From NCBI GenBank assembly GCA_013289765.1, contig JABCZI010000002.1, forward strand, positions 310,001 to 374,000: a DNA stretch of 64,000 nt, written 5' to 3'. Positions within the stretch are counted from its first letter, which is position 1. Each line of letters begins with the position of its first letter. This stretch comes from Acidobacteriota bacterium. GTDB lineage: Bacteria > Acidobacteriota > Terriglobia > Terriglobales > Acidobacteriaceae. Position numbers and translations under genes: made by a program. This document shows, one piece after another, positions 7,271-16,788 of this stretch. Below the pieces are notes generated by a model, which was given only the letters and a program-made list of their open reading frames with translations, searched no databases and was not told the DNA's origin.

Positions 7271-9559
7271 GTGCTTCAATTCTTCACGTTAACATGCGTT
7301 CATATGCGAGTAAGCCTCCCCCTACTCCGCATCCAACCTGCCCGTGCGCCTGTTCTGCGCTATGGAGTTGCGGTGCTCAGCACGACCCTTGCACTCATTC
7401 CCGCGCTGCTGCTTCCTAACATTGCGGAAAGCCGGCTGGCTGTATTCGCGGTCGCGGTAATGGTGAGCGCGTGGTACGGCGGCTGGAAACCAGGTTTGGT
7501 GGCCACTTCGTTTGCGCTCACCGTGAGCGCCTATTTTTCATTTTCCGGGGAACAGACGCCGGCGCAATTTCGCTCGACGATGCTGAGGCTGTCGCTGTTT
7601 GTCGTGCTGTCAGCCCTGATCTGCTGGTTCAACGCGGCGCTGCGAGCGGCGCAAGAGGGATTGCGGCGCTCCGAAAAGAATTTCCGTTCCCTGGTCACCC
7701 ATGCTCCGTACGGAATCTGCCGTTGCGATTCCGCAGGACAGCTGCTCGACACGAATCCCGCTCTGCGGTCCATGCTGGGATATTCATCATCCCAGGAACT
7801 CGTGGGAAGGCATCTCGGCGGACTCTACGCCGACACGCAGCAGTGGTTCGAACTGGCAGATCATTTGCGCTCATCAGTTCCTTTCCAGGGCGTGATCGCT
7901 GAGTGGATGCGCCGGGACGGGCGGTCTGCTGTAGTTCGTGTTTCAGGCCGCGCCGTCACGAACGGAGGCAAAGGAAAAACCTTCGAATTATTTGCCGAAG
8001 ATGTAACCGAGCAGCGTGTGTTGCAGCAGCAACTGGTGCAATCGCAAAAAATGGAGGCTATCGGCCGCCTCGCGGGCGGCATCGCCCACGACTTCAATAA
8101 TCTCCTCATGGTGATTTCGGGGTACTCGGAATTTCTGCTCGAACGCCTTGGCCCGGAGCCCACCTTGCGCACTCCCGCACAGGAAATTTCCAATGCAGCC
8201 GGCCGCGCCTCTTCGCTCACGCGGCAACTGCTCGCCTTCAGCCGGAAGCAAATGCTCGCTCCCAAGATTCTCGATCTGAATGGCGTGGTCACCGAGAACC
8301 TGAAGATGCTCACCCGCGTGATCGGCGAAGATATCGATCTGGTCATGGTTCCGACACCCGGACTGGGCACGGTGCGAGCCGATGCCGGTCAGATTGAACA
8401 AGTCATCATGAATCTTGCGGTGAACGCGCGCGATGCCATGCCCGGGGGTGGGAAGCTGACCATCGAAACTTCCAACATCTCGCTCGACGAAGATTACGCG
8501 CGCTTTCACGCCCCACTGAAACCGGGAAACTACGTGACGCTTGCCATCAGCGACACTGGCGCCGGGATGGATTCGGAAACTCAATCCCACATCTTCGAGC
8601 CTTTCTTTACCACCAAGGGGCCGAGAGGCACTGGCCTGGGGCTCTCCACGGTTTACGGAATCGTGAAACAGAGTGGCGGCTACATCTGGGTAAACAGCGA
8701 ACCAGACAAAGGCACGACGTTCAAAATCTATTTGCCCCGCGTTTCCGAAACAGCCGAGACCCTGGCGCAAGCTGCCGCTCCCGCGGAATCGAACGCAGTA
8801 CGGGGAACGGAAACCATCCTGGTGGTGGAAGATGAGCCGAACCTGCGTTATCTCGCCCGGCAATTCCTGGAGAAGCAAGGCTATCGCGTGATCGAGGCGG
8901 CGGATGGCGCGGCCGCCATGCAGATCGTGGTGGCGCACGAAGGCACGATTCATCTGCTGCTTACCGACGTTATTATGCCGGGCATGAACGGACGCGAACT
9001 CGCACAACGGATTGTAGAGATTCGTCCTAACACGAAAGTTCTTTACATGTCTGGCTACACCGAAAACGTGATTGGCCGCAACGGCACGCTAGACGCGGGA
9101 ATCCGGCTGTTGCAGAAACCATTCACCCTTCGCGAGCTGAAGGTTATGGTTCGAGAAGTGCTCGATTCAACTCCCATGGAGGCGGATATGCCAATCAAAA
9201 CAACGCACGTCGCGACGGTGCCGGAAGCATTACCGCTGTCGCGCGCACAACGTTTTCAACTGCACCTGCCGCTGAAGTATCGCCGCCTGGACGAAGAGGA
9301 TTGGCACGACGGGGAAACCAGAAATATCAGCCGGTCAGGTTTGTTGTTCCAGGCGGAGGATCTTCTGCAGCCCAATGTGATTCTCGAAATCAATCTGGTG
9401 CTGCCGCCGGAGATTGCCGGGCTTTCGCAAACCGAAGTGGTATGCCGGGGAGAAGTCGTGCGTACGGTGCAGACCGCCGGAGAAGAAATGCCGCCCGCCC
9501 TGGCTGCAAAGATTCTGCAGTATCGCTTCCAGCACGGAGCCGAATTGCCCCGGGCGTAA
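7271..9559 (+). CDS. Membrane hybrid histidine kinase with receiver and PilZ domains
   Basis: A 762-residue multidomain sensor. Residues about 25-115 hold four hydrophobic segments like the DUF4118 module of KdpD. A PAS domain begins near 137. HisKA has the phospho-acceptor in GGIAHDFNNLL (about 272). HATPase has GTGLGLSTVYG (about 456). A C-terminal receiver carries the TDVIMPG aspartate (about 566). Residues 655-755 resemble a PilZ domain (RFQLHLPLKYRRLD, then RNISRSGLLF). PilZ domains often bind cyclic-di-GMP, but the canonical RxxxR is only partly matched. A GTG at 7271 or an ATG at 7304 could be the start; neither has a good RBS. Confidence 0.85.
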   Translation: MLQFFTLTCVHMRVSLPLLRIQPARAPVLRYGVAVLSTTLALIPALLLPNIAESRLAVFAVAVMVSAWYGGWKPGLVATSFALTVSAYFSFSGEQTPAQFRSTMLRLSLFVVLSALICWFNAALRAAQEGLRRSEKNFRSLVTHAPYGICRCDSAGQLLDTNPALRSMLGYSSSQELVGRHLGGLYADTQQWFELADHLRSSVPFQGVIAEWMRRDGRSAVVRVSGRAVTNGGKGKTFELFAEDVTEQRVLQQQLVQSQKMEAIGRLAGGIAHDFNNLLMVISGYSEFLLERLGPEPTLRTPAQEISNAAGRASSLTRQLLAFSRKQMLAPKILDLNGVVTENLKMLTRVIGEDIDLVMVPTPGLGTVRADAGQIEQVIMNLAVNARDAMPGGGKLTIETSNISLDEDYARFHAPLKPGNYVTLAISDTGAGMDSETQSHIFEPFFTTKGPRGTGLGLSTVYGIVKQSGGYIWVNSEPDKGTTFKIYLPRVSETAETLAQAAAPAESNAVRGTETILVVEDEPNLRYLARQFLEKQGYRVIEAADGAAAMQIVVAHEGTIHLLLTDVIMPGMNGRELAQRIVEIRPNTKVLYMSGYTENVIGRNGTLDAGIRLLQKPFTLRELKVMVREVLDSTPMEADMPIKTTHVATVPEALPLSRAQRFQLHLPLKYRRLDEEDWHDGETRNISRSGLLFQAEDLLQPNVILEINLVLPPEIAGLSQTEVVCRGEVVRTVQTAGEEMPPALAAKILQYRFQHGAELPRA

Positions 9560-9567
9560 GTGGCCGG

Positions 9568-10623
9568 TCAGGCGCTTTGATGGTCGCCGGCTTCGGCCTG
9601 TTGCCGGGCCCGTTCGCGCAGCGCATCCACTTCCTTCGCCATCGCGAATTTCAATTCGTCGATTCCCTTGCCGGTCACGGCTGAAATTTCGTAGAGCTTC
9701 AGCTTGTGCTTTTTGCAATAGCGCTTGAGCGCCGCGACTTTGTCTTTATTCGCCACATCAATTTTCGACGCTACCATGATCACCGGCTTTTCTTCCAGAT
9801 GAGCGCCGAAGCTCGCCAATTCCCCGAGAATCACTTCTACGTCCTTCACAATATCGGCGCGGCCGCTGGCATCGGAGACGTCGGCCATGTGAACCAGCAG
9901 GCGCGTGCGCTCGATATGCCGCAAGAATTGTGTGCCCAGCCCCGAGCCCGTGTGCGCGCCCTCGATCAATCCCGGAATATCGGCGACCACAAAACTGATT
10001 TCATTGTTCGCGTCGCCCACCGCAACTACCCCAAGATTCGGCTGCAGAGTAGTGAACGGATAGTCAGCGATCTTTGGGCGGGCCGCTGAGATGCGCGAGA
10101 TCAGCGTGGACTTGCCCACATTCGGAAATCCAACCAATCCCACATCCGCCAACAGCTTCAGTTCAAGGCGATAGTTGTGCTCTTCGCCGGGACGCCCTGG
10201 TTCGTGCTCGCGGGGCGCCTGATGCACCGAAGTAGCGAAGCGGGCATTGCCGCGGCCGCCACGGCCGCCGCGGGCAATCACCATGCTTTGGTCGGGGGCG
10301 GAGAAATCGAATACTTTCTCGCCGGTTTCTTCGTCATACACAATAGTGCCCACCGGCACCTTCAAAAGAATGTCTTCCCCTTCTCGACCGCTCTTGTTGG
10401 AGCCCTCGCCGTGGCGTCCTCGCTCCGCTTTGTATTCAGGATTGAAACGGAAATGGACCAGGGTGTTATGGCGCTCGCTGGATTCCATGATGACGTCGCC
10501 GCCATTGCCGCCGTCGCCGCCCGAAGGCCCGCCGCGGGGAACATATTTTTCGCGGCGAAAGGCCATGCAGCCGTTGCCGCCGTCTCCCGCTTTAACCCGG
10601 ATTCTAGCCTCATCAATAAACAT
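9568..10623 (-). CDS. obgE: GTPase ObgE/CgtA
   Basis: Ribosome-assembly GTPase. The N-terminal glycine-rich Obg fold (about residues 1-158) contains [18 protein letters not shown]. The G domain has [25 protein letters not shown] and a SKID base-specificity motif. At 351 residues it lacks a C-terminal OCT domain, as many members do. It is downstream of rplU-rpmA on the same strand, the usual order. A hairpin with a T-tract lies in the rpmA-obgE gap. Confidence 0.96.
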   Translation of the reverse strand: MFIDEARIRVKAGDGGNGCMAFRREKYVPRGGPSGGDGGNGGDVIMESSERHNTLVHFRFNPEYKAERGRHGEGSNKSGREGEDILLKVPVGTIVYDEETGEKVFDFSAPDQSMVIARGGRGGRGNARFATSVHQAPREHEPGRPGEEHNYRLELKLLADVGLVGFPNVGKSTLISRISAARPKIADYPFTTLQPNLGVVAVGDANNEISFVVADIPGLIEGAHTGSGLGTQFLRHIERTRLLVHMADVSDASGRADIVKDVEVILGELASFGAHLEEKPVIMVASKIDVANKDKVAALKRYCKKHKLKLYEISAVTGKGIDELKFAMAKEVDALRERARQQAEAGDHQSA

Positions 10624-10668
10624 AGCTTGTACTTAGAACAGGCTTGTAAAAACAGATCACAGCAAAAA

Positions 10669-10696
10669 CAAAAAGCCTCGTCCCGAAGGCGAGGCT
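10669..10696 (-). terminator. Intrinsic terminator or attenuator after rpmA
   Basis: Read on the minus strand, AGCCTCG (10696-10690) pairs with CGAGGCT (10680-10674) across a 9-nt loop. A run of T follows (plus-strand A at 10669-10673, more A-rich sequence beyond). Because obgE follows, it may act as a partial terminator that lowers obgE expression relative to the ribosomal proteins. Confidence 0.7.
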
Positions 10697-10763
10697 GAAG
10701 CCACGTCGGACAGCTCGCCGCGGCCGCTAACACGCGATAGAGTTCACGCAGACCAGGGCCCGA

Positions 10764-11030
10764 CTACTCCACAATCTCCATGGGCTCGACCATCACGAAC
10801 TTGCCCATTGAGCCTTTATTCAGGAACTTGATGCGGCCCGTGATTTTGGCAAACAACGTATCGTCCTTGCCACGGCCGACGTTCAGCCCTGGCTTCACGC
10901 GAGTGCCGCGTTGCCGCACGATAATTGTGCCGCCGGGAACGATCTGTCCGCCGAATGCCTTGAATCCCAGCCGCTGCGCGTTTGAGTCGCGGCCGTTTCG
11001 TGAAGTTCCTTGCCCTTTTTTATGTGCCAT
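10764..11030 (-). CDS. rpmA: 50S ribosomal protein L27 (bL27)
   Basis: 88 residues, as expected. It starts [20 protein letters not shown] with the conserved basic N-terminus, then [17 protein letters not shown]. There is no N-terminal cleavable extension of the Firmicutes type. It follows rplU by 73 bp on the same strand. Confidence 0.98.
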   Translation of the reverse strand: MAHKKGQGTSRNGRDSNAQRLGFKAFGGQIVPGGTIIVRQRGTRVKPGLNVGRGKDDTLFAKITGRIKFLNKGSMGKFVMVEPMEIVE

Positions 11031-11103
11031 GAATCAGCTCTCAATTCTTCAAAGTAGCGGCGGCGTTGCGCCGGCTGTCGCGAGGCGTCGTGCCCTCGCA
11101 AAA

Positions 11104-11595
11104 CTATTTCTTTTTCTTAGGTGAAGTCTTTTTGGCCGCGGCTTTCTTGGGCGCAGCTTTTTTCTTGGCGTGCCCCTTCTTGGCATGCGCGGAGGAAGTT
11201 TTGTGCTCAGGCTCGTGCTCGTCCGTCGCCACGACCCTCTTCGGCTTAGGCTGCTTTTTCGCCAGCTCCGGAGCTTTGAAACTCTGGCCGTCGAAATTGA
11301 TCTCTGTGATCCGCACCGCGGTGTAGGACTGACGATGTCCGCGAAGCTTCTTGTATTGTTTCTTGCGTTTGTAATGGAAGACTAGAATTTTCGGACTGCG
11401 GCCTTCTTCGACGACTTCGCCGACCACGCTGGCCTCTGACTCCGGTTTACCAATCTTGCCTTCGCCGCCCGAAACAGCCAGGATGTCGGGAAAGTCCACA
11501 TGGCCATCGGTGCCAGTCGCGAATTTCTCTACTCGAATTACATCGCCGGGCGCCACCCGGTACTGCTTTCCACCAGCGCGGATAACCGCGTACAT
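11104..11595 (-). CDS. rplU: 50S ribosomal protein L21 (bL21) with lysine-rich tail
   Basis: The first 103 residues are a normal bL21 (MYAVIRAGGKQYRVAPGDVI; YKRKKQYKKLRGHRQSYT). It then continues for about 60 more residues of Lys/Ala/His-rich low complexity (KPKRV..., KKAAPKKAAAKKTSPKKKK), where E. coli L21 ends at about 103. The tail probably contacts rRNA or is disordered. It is the first gene of rplU-rpmA-obgE. Confidence 0.96.
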   Translation of the reverse strand: MYAVIRAGGKQYRVAPGDVIRVEKFATGTDGHVDFPDILAVSGGEGKIGKPESEASVVGEVVEEGRSPKILVFHYKRKKQYKKLRGHRQSYTAVRITEINFDGQSFKAPELAKKQPKPKRVVATDEHEPEHKTSSAHAKKGHAKKKAAPKKAAAKKTSPKKKK

Positions 11596-11889
11596 ACGTC
11601 TGCCTCCGTCAAAATGTCATGAAAAAATCAGCTCATCAAACCAGCCACGCGCAAGGGCGCGAGTCTGGGGCTGATAAACTTCCCGCCTAACTTCTTCTGC
11701 TTGCTGTGTTTCCGCCACGGCGCTTCAGCAGCCAGGGCAGGCGTCCCCAGAACGGGTCGGCGAGTACAGGCAAACTCAACTATTCTAGCGTGTGCTGTGG
11801 AAATCGGTCAATGCGTGCTTGGCAAGGTTGTGCGGCATGTGCGAGAATTCCGCCGAAACTCGTGTAGACAATCTGGAGGAATCACAACA

Positions 11890-12354
11890 ATGAAGCGCCT
11901 TTCCGCCGTTGCATTGTGCCTTTTTGCTCTTAGCTCCAGCTTCGCTAAAACCGCACCGAAGAAATCCGCTTCTCCGGTTCCAGACAAAGCATTTCTACAG
12001 AAGATTTGGGATGGATGGTCCACGCTCGATACTGCCAATGTCGCGAAGTTCTATGCCACCGGGCCGCACACTTTCTATGACATCGCGCCACTGAAATATG
12101 GAAGCTGGGATGAATATGAAAAAGGAGCGAAGGCCGAACTCTCCGGCTACAAGAGCGCGAAGTTCACGGTGAATGACGACGCAGCGATCCATCCGCATGG
12201 AGATTTGGTCTGGGCCACGGCAACGATCAAAGAAGAGATGACCTCAAAAACCGGCAAGGTGGAGATGGGCAACTTCCGCTGGACAGTGATTTTTGAGAAT
12301 CAGGACGGCAAGTGGATCATCGTTCACGAGCATGTGTCGGCGCCTCTTTCTTAG
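11890..12354 (+). CDS. Secreted NTF2-like (DUF4440) protein
   Basis: 154 residues with a signal peptide (MKRLSAVALCLFALSSSFA). The NTF2-like fold ends NFRWTVIFENQDGKWIIVHE. The ATG at 11890 is supported by GGAGGA at 11875-11880 with 9-nt spacing. Members of this group can be steroid-isomerase-like or ligand-binding; no catalytic set can be assigned. It stands alone and is divergent from rplU. Confidence 0.72.
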   Translation: MKRLSAVALCLFALSSSFAKTAPKKSASPVPDKAFLQKIWDGWSTLDTANVAKFYATGPHTFYDIAPLKYGSWDEYEKGAKAELSGYKSAKFTVNDDAAIHPHGDLVWATATIKEEMTSKTGKVEMGNFRWTVIFENQDGKWIIVHEHVSAPLS

Positions 12355-13018
12355 GTTTGTCACTTGAGAGAAATTACCCTTGTCATTCAGAACGGCCAAC
12401 ATCTGGTCAATCGATCGGCAGCATGGCGACTGAGACTGAAGCGCTATCTTTCGCGCGACCTCTGAGTTCCCGCCTCGCGTCTTGATTATCCGACTCCATT
12501 CCTTTCCTTCCTGAATAAATTTTCTTCTCATCTCTTCTCATCCGCAAATCGCTTGCTGGCGGCAATCGATTGCAGACAAGACATTGCACGGATGTTCCAT
12601 TGAAGATCCTGTCACCAAATATTACTTCTCTGTAAAGAACGGCGAGCGAGCGCTAACCGACGGATGATGACCGCGTCCAACCAACGAACGGAATGTTTCC
12701 ACGAGTCACGGAACTTCCAGCAGGAATACTGCGTACTTAGTTGAGAAGCGGATTGGGCAGGAGTTCCCGATCCGTTGATACCGAAAAGATTAAACGCAAA
12801 GTTCTTGCGGGGTCGGGGATTTTCTCACTCTCGGTTTGGCGGCCCAGGTGAGAGAACCCCCGCGCACAGCGCGACCAGCCTTTCGGCTTGTCGTCTGAAC
12901 CCCGGCGGTTGAATTGTAGGCGATTCGCGGTGAAACACAATAGTTTTCTCGCGCACGTCGTGAACCGGGCCGCCCTAACCGTTCTCCGACGAGACTCGGA
13001 GAAGAAAAAGGAGCTGTG
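12355..13018. other. 664-bp gene-poor region with a hairpin
   Basis: No convincing coding sequence on either strand. A compact hairpin lies at 12872-12893 (CGAC-c-AGCC, loop TTTC, GGCT-t-GTCG). The last 150 bp lead into the secreted protein at 13019 and presumably hold its promoter and 5' leader. A small RNA here is possible but unproven. Confidence 0.4.
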
Positions 13019-13405
13019 ATGAAGTTCGCGACAGTATCAAAAAGTCTGGTGATTGGGTTAGCGATGCTTTTGAGCGTGAGCGCCTTCGCCGCAACCAAAG
13101 CCAATCTGCAACTGGGAAATCCCGTCCTGGTGAATGGAACAACGTTGAAGCCGGGCGACTACAAAGTGCAATGGGAAGGCAGCACTGGCAACGTGGAGCT
13201 GACCATTATGCAAGGAAAGAATGTGCTGGCGAAGGTGCCGGCGCGTGTAATCGAATTGCAGTCGCCAGCCGGAAACGACGCCGCAGTCACTCGCAAGAAT
13301 GAAAGTGGACCGAATACTCTGGCCGGGTTGCGCTTTCAGGGAAAGAAGCTGGCGCTGGAACTAGGTGAGGCCAGCGAGGCCATGTCGGGCGGTTCCAGCA
13401 AGTAA
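13019..13405 (+). CDS. Small secreted protein, acidobacterial type
   Basis: 128 residues with a clean signal peptide (KSLVIGLAMLLSVSAFAA). A beta-rich mature part follows, with PVLVNGTTLKPGDYKVQWEG and LAKVPARVIEL segments. AAGGAG at 13008-13013 favours the ATG at 13019 over an adjacent GTG. I recognise the general type from acidobacteria but know no function. A strong terminator follows at 13428. Confidence 0.7.
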   Translation: MKFATVSKSLVIGLAMLLSVSAFAATKANLQLGNPVLVNGTTLKPGDYKVQWEGSTGNVELTIMQGKNVLAKVPARVIELQSPAGNDAAVTRKNESGPNTLAGLRFQGKKLALELGEASEAMSGGSSK

Positions 13406-13427
13406 GTCTATGAGGTGTAGTTACAAA

Positions 13428-13456
13428 GGGGGAGCCGAAACTGGCTCCCCCGGTTT
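13428..13456 (+). terminator. Intrinsic terminator
   Basis: GGGGGAGCC (13428-13436) pairs perfectly with GGCTCCCCC (13443-13451) around loop GAAACT, followed by GGTTTTGTT. It ends the gene at 13019-13405. Confidence 0.8.
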
Positions 13457-13503
13457 TGTTGCGATAGTGATTGATGACGCCGGTGTTCGGCGAGTCGGCG
13501 CAA

Positions 13504-14379
13504 CTATGGAGTTGTGGTTTTCTCCAACTCCGCACTCAGATGCACGCTGCTCCCGCTGCTGACTTTAAGTTTGCGCTGCCATTCTTTGAATCCCGCTTTC
13601 TTCACTGAGACGGTGTGTTCACCATCTGCAACCTGAACATCAGAGGGAGTGTTGCCGACGAAATTGCCGTCGACTTCGATATCGGCACCTGGCGGGAAGG
13701 ACTCCAGGTGTAAAGTCGCTGCGGCGGAAACTGGATTGGCAACAGAGCTGGCTAATACAACTTGTGACGCCGGTTGAAACTTCGCTAGATCCATCTTAAC
13801 GTCGCCATTCACGTAGGCAGTGATTTCGGTACCTTTGGGAATGCTGATGTCCTTGCCGTGCATGAAGAGGAAAAACGGAGCTGCAGGAAAGAAAATTATG
13901 CTTGTCGCCACCATACCGCCCACCATGCCGCCGGTGTGGCCGCCGCCTTTGACATCTTTAACCGCTCGCAGTGCCGCTTTATCGCCACTAACCAACTTCA
14001 CATAGTCGATGTTGATATCCAGTTTTCCGCCTCGAGCCATTCTCCTCTTGGATTGAGCTTCAGTGACTGTCGCAAAGGCAAGTCCTCCCTTTGGGATCAC
14101 AAGGGTGCCGTTTACGGTAATGTCATCCAGGACCTCGAAATCGATATTGTCACCGACGTGCGCGTCGGCCGAAGATATGGTCCGATTCAGCCGCAGCCTA
14201 ACGGGCGTTTCTTCTTCGAGCACGAACCCCTTCCGCGAGATGAAGTCCGTTTGCGTCGCCTGGGATGGAACCGGTTCGGACGGTTGAGTGGGCTTAGCTG
14301 TCGATGTCTGAGCAGTTGCAGTTTGTGCAGCGCAAAATAGACACAACAGTGCTAGCGACAAGGAAAGATACATTTTCAC
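13504..14379 (-). CDS. Exported PEGA-domain protein
   Basis: 291 residues. A signal peptide (YLSLSLALLCLFCAAQTATA) is followed by a Thr/Pro/Gln linker. The middle domain contains a hydrophobic Gly/Phe-rich segment (HTGGMVGGMVATSIIFFPAA). The C-terminal PEGA domain (about residues 220-288) has LESFPPGADIEVDGNFVGNT and GEHTVSVKKAGFKEWQRKL. PEGA domains are surface-associated beta-sandwiches. The GTG at 14379 has GGAGG 6 nt upstream, so it is preferred over the ATG two codons later. Confidence 0.75.
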   Translation of the reverse strand: MKMYLSLSLALLCLFCAAQTATAQTSTAKPTQPSEPVPSQATQTDFISRKGFVLEEETPVRLRLNRTISSADAHVGDNIDFEVLDDITVNGTLVIPKGGLAFATVTEAQSKRRMARGGKLDINIDYVKLVSGDKAALRAVKDVKGGGHTGGMVGGMVATSIIFFPAAPFFLFMHGKDISIPKGTEITAYVNGDVKMDLAKFQPASQVVLASSVANPVSAAATLHLESFPPGADIEVDGNFVGNTPSDVQVADGEHTVSVKKAGFKEWQRKLKVSSGSSVHLSAELEKTTTP

Positions 14380-14930
14380 AGGAAGCCTCCGGTGAGCAAA
14401 CTTCTTGAATGTTGGGGGACCTTGGGGAATACGCCATTATGCGCTTCGGAATTAGACTGTCAATCTAAATAGGAGTCGCAGGGATGCCGTTAGTAATAGT
14501 GTCAGGTTCCACTTCGCCTGCAGGCGGTATCTGGAGACGGCAATGGACACGGCTGGGGCGGTGTTGCTGATACGAAACGGCACTCAGGGGCGCGATCGGA
14601 TTACATGCGTCGATAATAAAACGCTACTTATTGCCGGTGTCCGCGGTGATCCTCGATTCGTTTCAGAGTGCTGTTCTCAGTGCTGCTGGTTACTTTGCTC
14701 CTTTAGAACTTAAATGGTAGTGATCACCACCAACAACGGGCGCCAGCCCTGGGCTTTCCAGGGAAGCCTATCTGAAGCCCTGATCAGATGTCCCTCTGTC
14801 CCTCACTCGCATGGGGAGGTCGCGGGGGCCGGGCGTTGATCTAGAATCGCGCGGCGTTACATCCGGCACCTACAGTTCCAGATTAGGACGGTGTGGTGTC
14901 GAAGGAAAGGTTAGATGTCACAAGCGCGAA
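14380..14930. other. 551-bp gene-poor region left of the transposon
   Basis: No supportable gene. It contains the promoter side of the PEGA gene and a GC-rich imperfect palindrome around 14738-14775 (CGCCAGCCCTGGGCTTTCCA and context). It ends at the 8-bp target duplication of the transposon, so it is the left half of the original insertion site. Confidence 0.45.
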
Positions 14931-14938
14931 AATTCTTC
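14931..14938. repeat. Target-site duplication, left copy (AATTCTTC)
   Basis: AATTCTTC directly abuts the left inverted repeat and is identical to the 8 bp outside the right inverted repeat (17956-17963). An 8-bp duplication is the size expected for IS1595-family transposition. Confidence 0.93.
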
Positions 14939-14966
14939 GGGAATAATATACTTGCCGAATCATGCC
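14939..14966 (+). repeat. Left terminal inverted repeat of the IS1595 element
   Basis: Begins GGGAATAATATACTTGCC. Twelve consecutive bases (ATAATATACTTG, 14943-14954) match the right end exactly, and AATCA matches further in. The repeat also contains a possible inward -35 (TTGCCG, 14952-14957). Confidence 0.9.
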
Positions 14967-14980
14967 AAAAAGAGAATACT
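14952..14980 (+). promoter_or_regulatory. Candidate inward promoter spanning the left TIR
   Basis: TTGCCG (14952-14957), 17-bp spacer, AATACT (14975-14980). Each hexamer matches consensus at four of six positions. It would start transcription of the AIPR gene about 75 nt downstream. The right TIR has the same geometry. Confidence 0.4.
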
Positions 14981-15063
14981 GGGGGTGGAAGCTCTGACGA
15001 TGAGAGCGAAGGGGATAGTACATCCATTTGGGGTGCACTATGACCCATTGCGAGGCGATGCCG

Positions 15064-16788
15064 ATGAGTGAGCGCCTGTATCTTCAAAGGGTGTTGGACG
15101 ATGGCCGAAAGGCGCATCGTCCAACAGCCACGCCGAGTCAGTATTTTGAAATATTTTCAGCGGAGCAAATTCTTAAAAAATACGATCCTAGCGATGATGA
15201 GATTGACTCGGGAATCGTTGGCAAGGGAGGCGATGGCGGAATTGATTCGATTTACTGTTACCTAGACCGATTCCTTCTCCGCGAGGATACCTCGCTTGCT
15301 CCTTGGAAAAAGGGAAAGAACCCAGTCAAAATTGAACTCGTCATTGTTCAGTCTAGAAGTGGCGGAGGCTCATTTGATGCCACAGTCATAGACAAGCTCA
15401 TGCCCACCGTGGGCGATTTGTTTGACGTGGCTGTACCACTAGCCAAGGTTTCCCGCCACTACAACGCTAAATTGCTGTCCATAGCGGATAGATTTCGCAA
15501 AGCATATCTTGATCTGGCGTTGCAAAAACCTGCCCTAACGATAAATTTCTATTATTCATGTATGGGCGAGGAAATTCATCCCGACGTTACCCACAAGCGC
15601 GACTTGCTCTTAGACAAAATACGCACTCTCTTCCCCCGTGCAGTAATCGACCTAACGTTTATTGGCGCTCAGGACTTGCTTAATCGGCATGATCAAACTC
15701 CGCCCACTGAGCGAGCATTATTGGTTCCCAAAATGCTTCCCGCAGGCGAGGGGTATATATGCCTTGTACCGCTGAAGAATTTTTTTGAGTTCATCACTGA
15801 CGAGGATGATGGGGCTAGGGTGCTGGCAACTCAGATTTTTGAATCCAATGTCCGAGATTATCAAGGCAATGTGAAAGTCAATTCGCAAATTCATGACACA
15901 TTGTTGAGCGCGCCACAAGAAGATTTCTGGTGGCTCAACAATGGCATTACAGTTTTAGCATCAGATGTGCACGCGCATACCGGGGAACGCCTCATAATTA
16001 CCGATCCTCAAATAGTTAACGGTCTACAAACATCTCGGGAAATATACAGATATTTATCTGAAGCGGCCAACGATAAAGAGAATCGACACGTTTTGATACG
16101 GGTCGTTAAGTCGGGGAATGCTGCTGCGCGGGACAGAATAATCAAAGCGACAAATAGCCAGACTGTTATCCCTGATCCCTGGCTACACGCCACAGAAGCA
16201 ACTCAACGACGCATAGAGGAATACTTCCTGTCGAACGGGTTATATTATGATCGTCGCAAGAATTTTTATAAAAATCAGGGCAAGGAAGCGCATTTAATCG
16301 TAACCATTCCTCGCTTGGCTCAAGCGGTAATATCCGTCTATCTTCAGGAACCGGACAATGCGAGAGCACGCCCCTCTACGGTCCTAAAAAGGACATACAC
16401 GAAAGTATTTCGCTCTACCTATCCGCCTGAGTTATATCTAAAGTGCGCACAGTTATTGATAAATACGAAAACATTTTTATACCTCGCTGAGAGTGCGATT
16501 GTCGACAGGAACAATTTGGAGTTCCATCTTGCGATGTGCATATCATGCTATGTCTTAAATACCTCCGCGCCAACTGAAAGCCAGATTGCAACGATGCCCG
16601 TTCCCTCTCCAGCCGATCCTGTTTTTGAACAATGTCGAGGGGTGATTAGACCTATGTATGAACAATTGGGCGCGGACGACAAGGCCGCAAAAGGGCCAGA
16701 ATTTACCGCAGAATTGTTGAATCACTTGAGAGTTAAGTTTGGTGTTATAGGAGACATCGTTGACACGAGAAAACTCGCAGTTCGATAA
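15064..16788 (+). CDS. AIPR-family (abortive infection phage resistance) protein
   Basis: A 574-residue protein. The N-terminal part resembles a PD-(D/E)XK nuclease fold: GGDGGID near residue 56, then IELVIVQSR near 98, with Arg where the motif Lys is expected. The central AIPR signature is clear: FWWLNNGITVLASD near 287 and IVNGLQTSREIYRYL near 317. Related proteins are linked to abortive infection against phage; activity here is inferred. The ATG at 15064 has GAGG 8 nt upstream; ATGs at 15040 and 15058 are alternatives. The gene lies wholly inside the transposon and its 3' end overlaps the next small gene by 29 bp. Confidence 0.85.
   Translation: MSERLYLQRVLDDGRKAHRPTATPSQYFEIFSAEQILKKYDPSDDEIDSGIVGKGGDGGIDSIYCYLDRFLLREDTSLAPWKKGKNPVKIELVIVQSRSGGGSFDATVIDKLMPTVGDLFDVAVPLAKVSRHYNAKLLSIADRFRKAYLDLALQKPALTINFYYSCMGEEIHPDVTHKRDLLLDKIRTLFPRAVIDLTFIGAQDLLNRHDQTPPTERALLVPKMLPAGEGYICLVPLKNFFEFITDEDDGARVLATQIFESNVRDYQGNVKVNSQIHDTLLSAPQEDFWWLNNGITVLASDVHAHTGERLIITDPQIVNGLQTSREIYRYLSEAANDKENRHVLIRVVKSGNAAARDRIIKATNSQTVIPDPWLHATEATQRRIEEYFLSNGLYYDRRKNFYKNQGKEAHLIVTIPRLAQAVISVYLQEPDNARARPSTVLKRTYTKVFRSTYPPELYLKCAQLLINTKTFLYLAESAIVDRNNLEFHLAMCISCYVLNTSAPTESQIATMPVPSPADPVFEQCRGVIRPMYEQLGADDKAAKGPEFTAELLNHLRVKFGVIGDIVDTRKLAVR

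Noticed and set aside
14811-15071. 86-codon plus-strand frame crossing the left end of the transposon
   Set aside because: It spans the insertion boundary and the inverted repeat, has no family-like sequence and conflicts with the AIPR frame.
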